DNA of 59,811 nt, from the NCBI RefSeq assembly GCF_023284005.1, contig NZ_JAKIKS010000020.1, forward strand, positions 1 to 59,811. Reading direction: 5' to 3'. The translations under genes and the position numbers were made by a program. Source of the stretch: Shewanella surugensis. Lineage in GTDB: Bacteria > Pseudomonadota > Gammaproteobacteria > Enterobacterales > Shewanellaceae. The notes under the pieces were generated by a model, which saw nothing but the letters and a program-made list of their open reading frames with translations, was not told the DNA's origin and ran no database searches. Positions 57,301 to 59,811 of this stretch are shown one piece after another; positions within the stretch are counted from its first letter, which is position 1, and the number at the start of each line of letters is the position of its first letter.

Positions 57301-57532
57301 CTCTTTTGCCTTTATATTAGGCGTATTACCCCTTGTTATCTCAAGAGGTCCAGGGTCTGTGAGTAGGCAGTCAATTTCTATTCCTATTTTTTATGGGATG
57401 ATTTTTGCGACAACAGTGGGGATAACCTTTGTGCCATTATTTTTTGTGACGGTTAAAAGTTGGGTCAAAAAGTTACCCATAAAAGTGGAGGGAAAGGCTG
57501 ATATTAATCAAGATCCAAGCCAACAGAGATAA
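54386..57532 (+). CDS. RND multidrug efflux permease, HAE1 family
   Basis: A 1048-residue inner-membrane RND transporter of the AcrB/MexB type (hydrophobe/amphiphile efflux), driven by proton motive force. The N-terminus MAQFFVNRPVFASVISIVIV is canonical. Proton-relay aspartates are in GIVVDDAIVVVENVER, and the family stretch SYPGATSTTAADSVATPLEEQ is present. Twelve membrane helices with two large periplasmic loops are expected. I chose ATG 54386; a TTG two codons earlier overlaps the adaptor stop. AAGGATGG upstream serves as ribosome binding site. It is 2 bp after the adaptor gene, so co-translated. Confidence 0.97.
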   Translation: MAQFFVNRPVFASVISIVIVLIGVVSMFLLPIDQYPYITPPQVQITASYPGATSTTAADSVATPLEEQINGVPNMIYMESKSTNSGGVSILITFDVGTNPDLAAVDVQNATQQSTGDLPIEVQTEGVSVSKKASIELLKLALTSKDARYDEIYLSNYASINIESALRRIPGVGSTRNTGSRSYSMRVWLRPDQMAGYKLTTNDVVNAIEAQNTESPAGTIGTQPNTDDISVTLPITAPGRLSSVHEFNEIVVRAAPDGALIRLRDIARVELGSAAYTLQSALNGDSATILQVYLLPGSNALEVTKQVKQTMDELSTKFPQGMEWKVFFDASIFIEESIKEVVMTLIESLILVILVVFIFLQNFRATLIPAIAVPVSLIGTLSALLAFDFTINTVSLLALVLAIGIVVDDAIVVVENVERLINEEGMDPVPATRKAMKELSGAIVATSLVLAAVFVPVSFLPGITGIMYREFAIAITVSVLISTLVALTLSPALCAILLTRTPVAEKGFFHWMNKKLDLSSRRYVLGVILANQHYKRSYAIFALIIICVYVLMSHLPSSFMPDEDQGRFFIDVTLPDGSTVNRTQDVLQKAEKYILGHEAVAYSFSLAGENKRLGSNQANGEFEVILQPWDKRKKDNDTVTKVMKDLREKLANVLEADFNLYLPSAVPGLGNGAGVEFELQDSSGANFDGMLESANELIDQLNKQPEIASATLGLQDAIPQLALTVDKTKALAIGVELSDIYSTIKTFTDSTTVNDFNLFGRVYRVRLQAEAEYRRYPNQIENYYVRSNTGSMVPVGVLANYDYAVGPAAVTHYNLFSSAAINATPASGYATGDVIDAIRRVAAPLLPNEFKYEWTGITFQEVKASGQTAIAISLAVVFVFLFLAALYESWTTPIAVLLITPIAMFGASLGTWISGMDSNLFFQVAFIALIGMAAKNSILIVEFAVQQNKKGHNLLNSAVRAAQMRFRPILMTSFAFILGVLPLVISRGPGSVSRQSISIPIFYGMIFATTVGITFVPLFFVTVKSWVKKLPIKVEGKADINQDPSQQR

Positions 57533-57677
57533 TATGTCGGGCTAATTGTTTTTGGTGATTGATATCGTATGGGTCAAGGTCATTAAGGCTTAGCGTAGAG
57601 AGGTTAGATACTAATAGATTGATAGGGCAAAGGGATGGTTTATCGTTAAGGTTGGCGGTTAGACAAGGAGGAGTAAA

Positions 57678-59420
57678 TTGTTATTGTTGAGTGGTGAGCG
57701 AGATAGGCGATGTGAGCATGCTCAGTGCTTAGCGTGTGAACTGTCTCGTGCATTTTTTTTAAGCCTTCTGTTATTAATGGGGTTAACGCGTTGTGTGGTG
57801 GGTCCTGATTATGACAGGCCAAACTTAGAGGAAGCGCCAAGTTATGTTGGGGTTGAGGATGTGTTAGCTCTAAAACGCATGCCTCAAAGCGAGGGCACGA
57901 ATTTATACACGGAAGCCGATTTACAAATGCAAAGTTTACCGCCTAATATCGCTGAGTTTAGATGGGAAGATTTCTATCTCGATCCGTATTTACGGACCTT
58001 AATTCATCATGCTTTATCTAAAAATTTAACCATCAAAAACATGCAATCTCAGTTATTAGCCGCTAGAGCCAATTTTATTGTCACCAATGCGGCTTTGTAT
58101 CCCAGTTTTGAAATTGACTCCTCTTTAGAAAGAAAATTACTGAGTGCCATTACCAATACCAGCCCGCATGTGACCAACGTATTTGATTTATCGGGTGTGG
58201 TGGCTTGGGAGCTGGATCTCTGGGGAGGCAATCAAAGGGGAAGCGAATCGGCTTATGCAAGCTTGTTATCGACGAATGAGCTTTTGCATTATAGTTATGT
58301 AAGCCTGATTAGTGATTTAGCATCTCGTTATTATGAATGGCTTAATACGCATCAGCGGCATCAGATTTCAGTAAACACGGTGAAATTACGTAAAAAAGCG
58401 TATGATCTTGCTTTATTACGTCGTAAAAATGGCGTGATTTCAGGCTTAGAAGTACAACAAGCAGAAGTTGAATATCAAACTGCTTTGGCGACATTACCAG
58501 ACTTGGTTTTAGAGCGAATGTTGGCGGAGAGTCAATTGCGGATTTTACTCGGAGAGTTTGATTATCCGCTCGATATGCCCTTAGAGACAGAGACAAGTCT
58601 TGAGACTACTTCAAATGCGGCCTTAAACAGTTCAATGAGAGCCTCTGTTTCGTCTGAAAAAAATGGAAATATTCAGCATCAATCTCCAAGTGATGAAAGA
58701 TCTCGTCAAAATGTGAAAGCTCATCATAAACACATCAGTGTCCCAAGCTCAGAGGATCAATTACCTAGCCGCGGAGCTCAATTTCCGGTTTGGTTTACTT
58801 TAGGGGTGCCCTCTCAACTGCTTAAATTTCGCCCTGATGTCAAATCGGCAGAGCAAGATCTTATTGCAGCCAATGCCAATATTGGACTCGCTACATCGGC
58901 ATTATTTCCTTCTTTTACGATTACCGGAACCTATGGACGTGAAACCGATAGCCTTGCTGATTTTTTTAACGGTAGGGGGTTATTTTGGTCATTATTAACC
59001 GAGATTGTGGCTCCTGTGTTTAATGCGGGTAGTTTATCGGCAGATGTGGAAGTGGCAAGACAATTAGCGATACAAGCACAGCTTACTTATCGTAATACCT
59101 TACTCACGGCTTATTTTGAAGTGAATGATGCGATTCAAAGTTATAAGCGGGCAGACGAGTCTATCGTGATGCAGCAAACATTAGTTAATGCGGCAGCTCA
59201 ATATACGCATTTAGCCCGATTGCGATACATTAATGGGGTGGCGAGCTCCTTGGATTTTATGGATGCTCAACGTAATTTGTTCAGTGCTCAGCTGTCTTTG
59301 AGCCAAATTCAACGAGATAAGCTACTGGCCATGGTTGAATTGTATCGGGCTTTAGGGGGCGGGGCTTTCCCAACTGTTTCGAATGCATCGGCTTTAAACA
59401 GGGCAGTTCAAGTTCCTTAA
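57678..59420 (+). CDS. RND efflux outer-membrane factor (NodT/OprM type) with unusual insertion
   Basis: A 580-residue outer-membrane efflux protein, completing the tripartite RND pump. The start is TTG, strongly supported by an AAGGAGG site 6 bp upstream. A lipobox-like GLTRC (Cys39) precedes VGPDYDRP, the usual mature start, though Arg at -1 is atypical. Family stretches include WELDLWGGNQR and FRPDVKSAEQDLIAANANIG. Between LLGEFDYPLDMPL and the conserved VPSQLLKFRPDV is a low-complexity polar insertion of about 75 residues (295-371), rich in Ser, Thr, Glu and His, not usual in OprM-type proteins. It lies 145 bp after the permease gene. Confidence 0.92.
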   Translation: MLLLSGERDRRCEHAQCLACELSRAFFLSLLLLMGLTRCVVGPDYDRPNLEEAPSYVGVEDVLALKRMPQSEGTNLYTEADLQMQSLPPNIAEFRWEDFYLDPYLRTLIHHALSKNLTIKNMQSQLLAARANFIVTNAALYPSFEIDSSLERKLLSAITNTSPHVTNVFDLSGVVAWELDLWGGNQRGSESAYASLLSTNELLHYSYVSLISDLASRYYEWLNTHQRHQISVNTVKLRKKAYDLALLRRKNGVISGLEVQQAEVEYQTALATLPDLVLERMLAESQLRILLGEFDYPLDMPLETETSLETTSNAALNSSMRASVSSEKNGNIQHQSPSDERSRQNVKAHHKHISVPSSEDQLPSRGAQFPVWFTLGVPSQLLKFRPDVKSAEQDLIAANANIGLATSALFPSFTITGTYGRETDSLADFFNGRGLFWSLLTEIVAPVFNAGSLSADVEVARQLAIQAQLTYRNTLLTAYFEVNDAIQSYKRADESIVMQQTLVNAAAQYTHLARLRYINGVASSLDFMDAQRNLFSAQLSLSQIQRDKLLAMVELYRALGGGAFPTVSNASALNRAVQVP

Positions 59421-59660
59421 TAATCTGTTTTTGAATTATTTTAAAGTATATGCTCTTGGGTTTAAAAGATAAAAGTAATCCGGTCTAAGAAAACAGATTG
59501 TGATTAATGAAATATAGCTACCTACATTCTAATTCCTGTTCTGCTTATGATTTTAATCGATAGAGATTGGACTGGCATTGATTCTCTAAAAGCCGATATG
59601 AAATGTGCTGCTTGGCAGCTGAAATTATGGTCTATAGGGGGGAGTAATAGTGGTAAGTGC
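59421..59660. other. Non-coding gap before the partial transposase gene
   Basis: No gene seen. AATCTGTTTT (59422-59431) is repeated inverted as AAAACAGATT (59490-59499), a perfect 10-bp pair with a 58-bp spacer. The end of the neighbouring insertion sequence should lie near its right edge, but no terminal inverted repeat can be confirmed because the other end is outside the window. Confidence 0.5.
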
Positions 59661-59811
59661 TTAACTAAAAGTTATCGTATATTTTGACGGATAATTATCC
59701 ATGATGTTTTTTACACTCTCTTTGAGTGCATCAAAAGTGATAAAATCATGGCAAGATAACCATTCATACTTTATCTTTTTCCACAGTATTTCAATGATAT
59801 TGAGTTCAGGA
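59661..59811 (-). CDS. IS630-family transposase, C-terminal end (runs off the window)
   Basis: On the minus strand the last 49 codons of a gene read PELNIIEILWKKIKYEW and onward to a TAA at 59661-59663. The PELNxIExxWKxxK motif, with its catalytic Glu, is the C-terminal DDE signature of IS630-family transposases. The 5' part lies beyond the right end. Whether the element is intact cannot be told. Confidence 0.85.
   Translation of the reverse strand, partial: PELNIIEILWKKIKYEWLSCHDFITFDALKESVKNIMDNYPSKYTITFS

Overview
The window looks like a chromosomal segment of a gammaproteobacterium of the Shewanella type or a close relative in the Alteromonadales. The strongest support is gene order: a VC2046/SO_2500-family gene, an M2 peptidase, a TetR regulator, a large FadE-type acyl-CoA dehydrogenase, pykA, hexR, then zwf-pgl-edd-eda. 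As far as I recall this matches the Shewanella order around SO_2486 to SO_2500. That synteny is from memory and was not searched. The DNA is fairly A+T rich.

Layout, left to right. Positions 1-600 hold four tRNA-Asn genes on the minus strand, three of them in identical 138-bp tandem units, with one promoter upstream. Then come uvrB (after a long leader with an inverted pair of DnaA-box-like sites), a rhombosortase-like rhomboid protease overlapping queC, queE, and a PLP-dependent cysteine synthase/desulfhydrase-family gene. Three tRNA-Tyr genes follow at 7913-8319, then a SO_2500-family gene, a YchJ-like SEC-C protein, an exported NTF2-like protein and a lipoprotein M2 metallopeptidase.

Positions 12320-22918 are central metabolism: a PsrA-like TetR regulator with fadE, pykA, hexR and an Entner-Doudoroff operon, with likely PsrA-type and HexR-type operators. 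Next are ecotin, a cation diffusion facilitator broken by two in-frame stops, and an EptA/MCR-type phosphoethanolamine transferase with a pentanucleotide repeat in its leader.

The most unusual part is 26898-42938. A tight six-gene minus-strand operon encodes an Hpt protein, a HlyD-type adaptor, a membrane-bound pseudo-histidine kinase with receiver domains, a TolC-type outer-membrane protein and two ABC-exporter half-transporters whose ATPase motifs are degenerate. Divergent from it is a 2216-residue acidic cadherin-like repeat protein with a DUF4114-like domain and no RTX nonapeptides. I infer a dedicated type I secretion/adhesin system with a built-in, kinase-less phosphorelay.

The right part holds a second acyl-CoA dehydrogenase with a PsrA-like operator, dacB with a small membrane protein gene, pssA, tapT, a dpaL / M20 hydrolase pair with an Lrp-type regulator, a tripartite RND efflux operon, and at the very end the 3' end of an IS630-family transposase gene that runs off the window.
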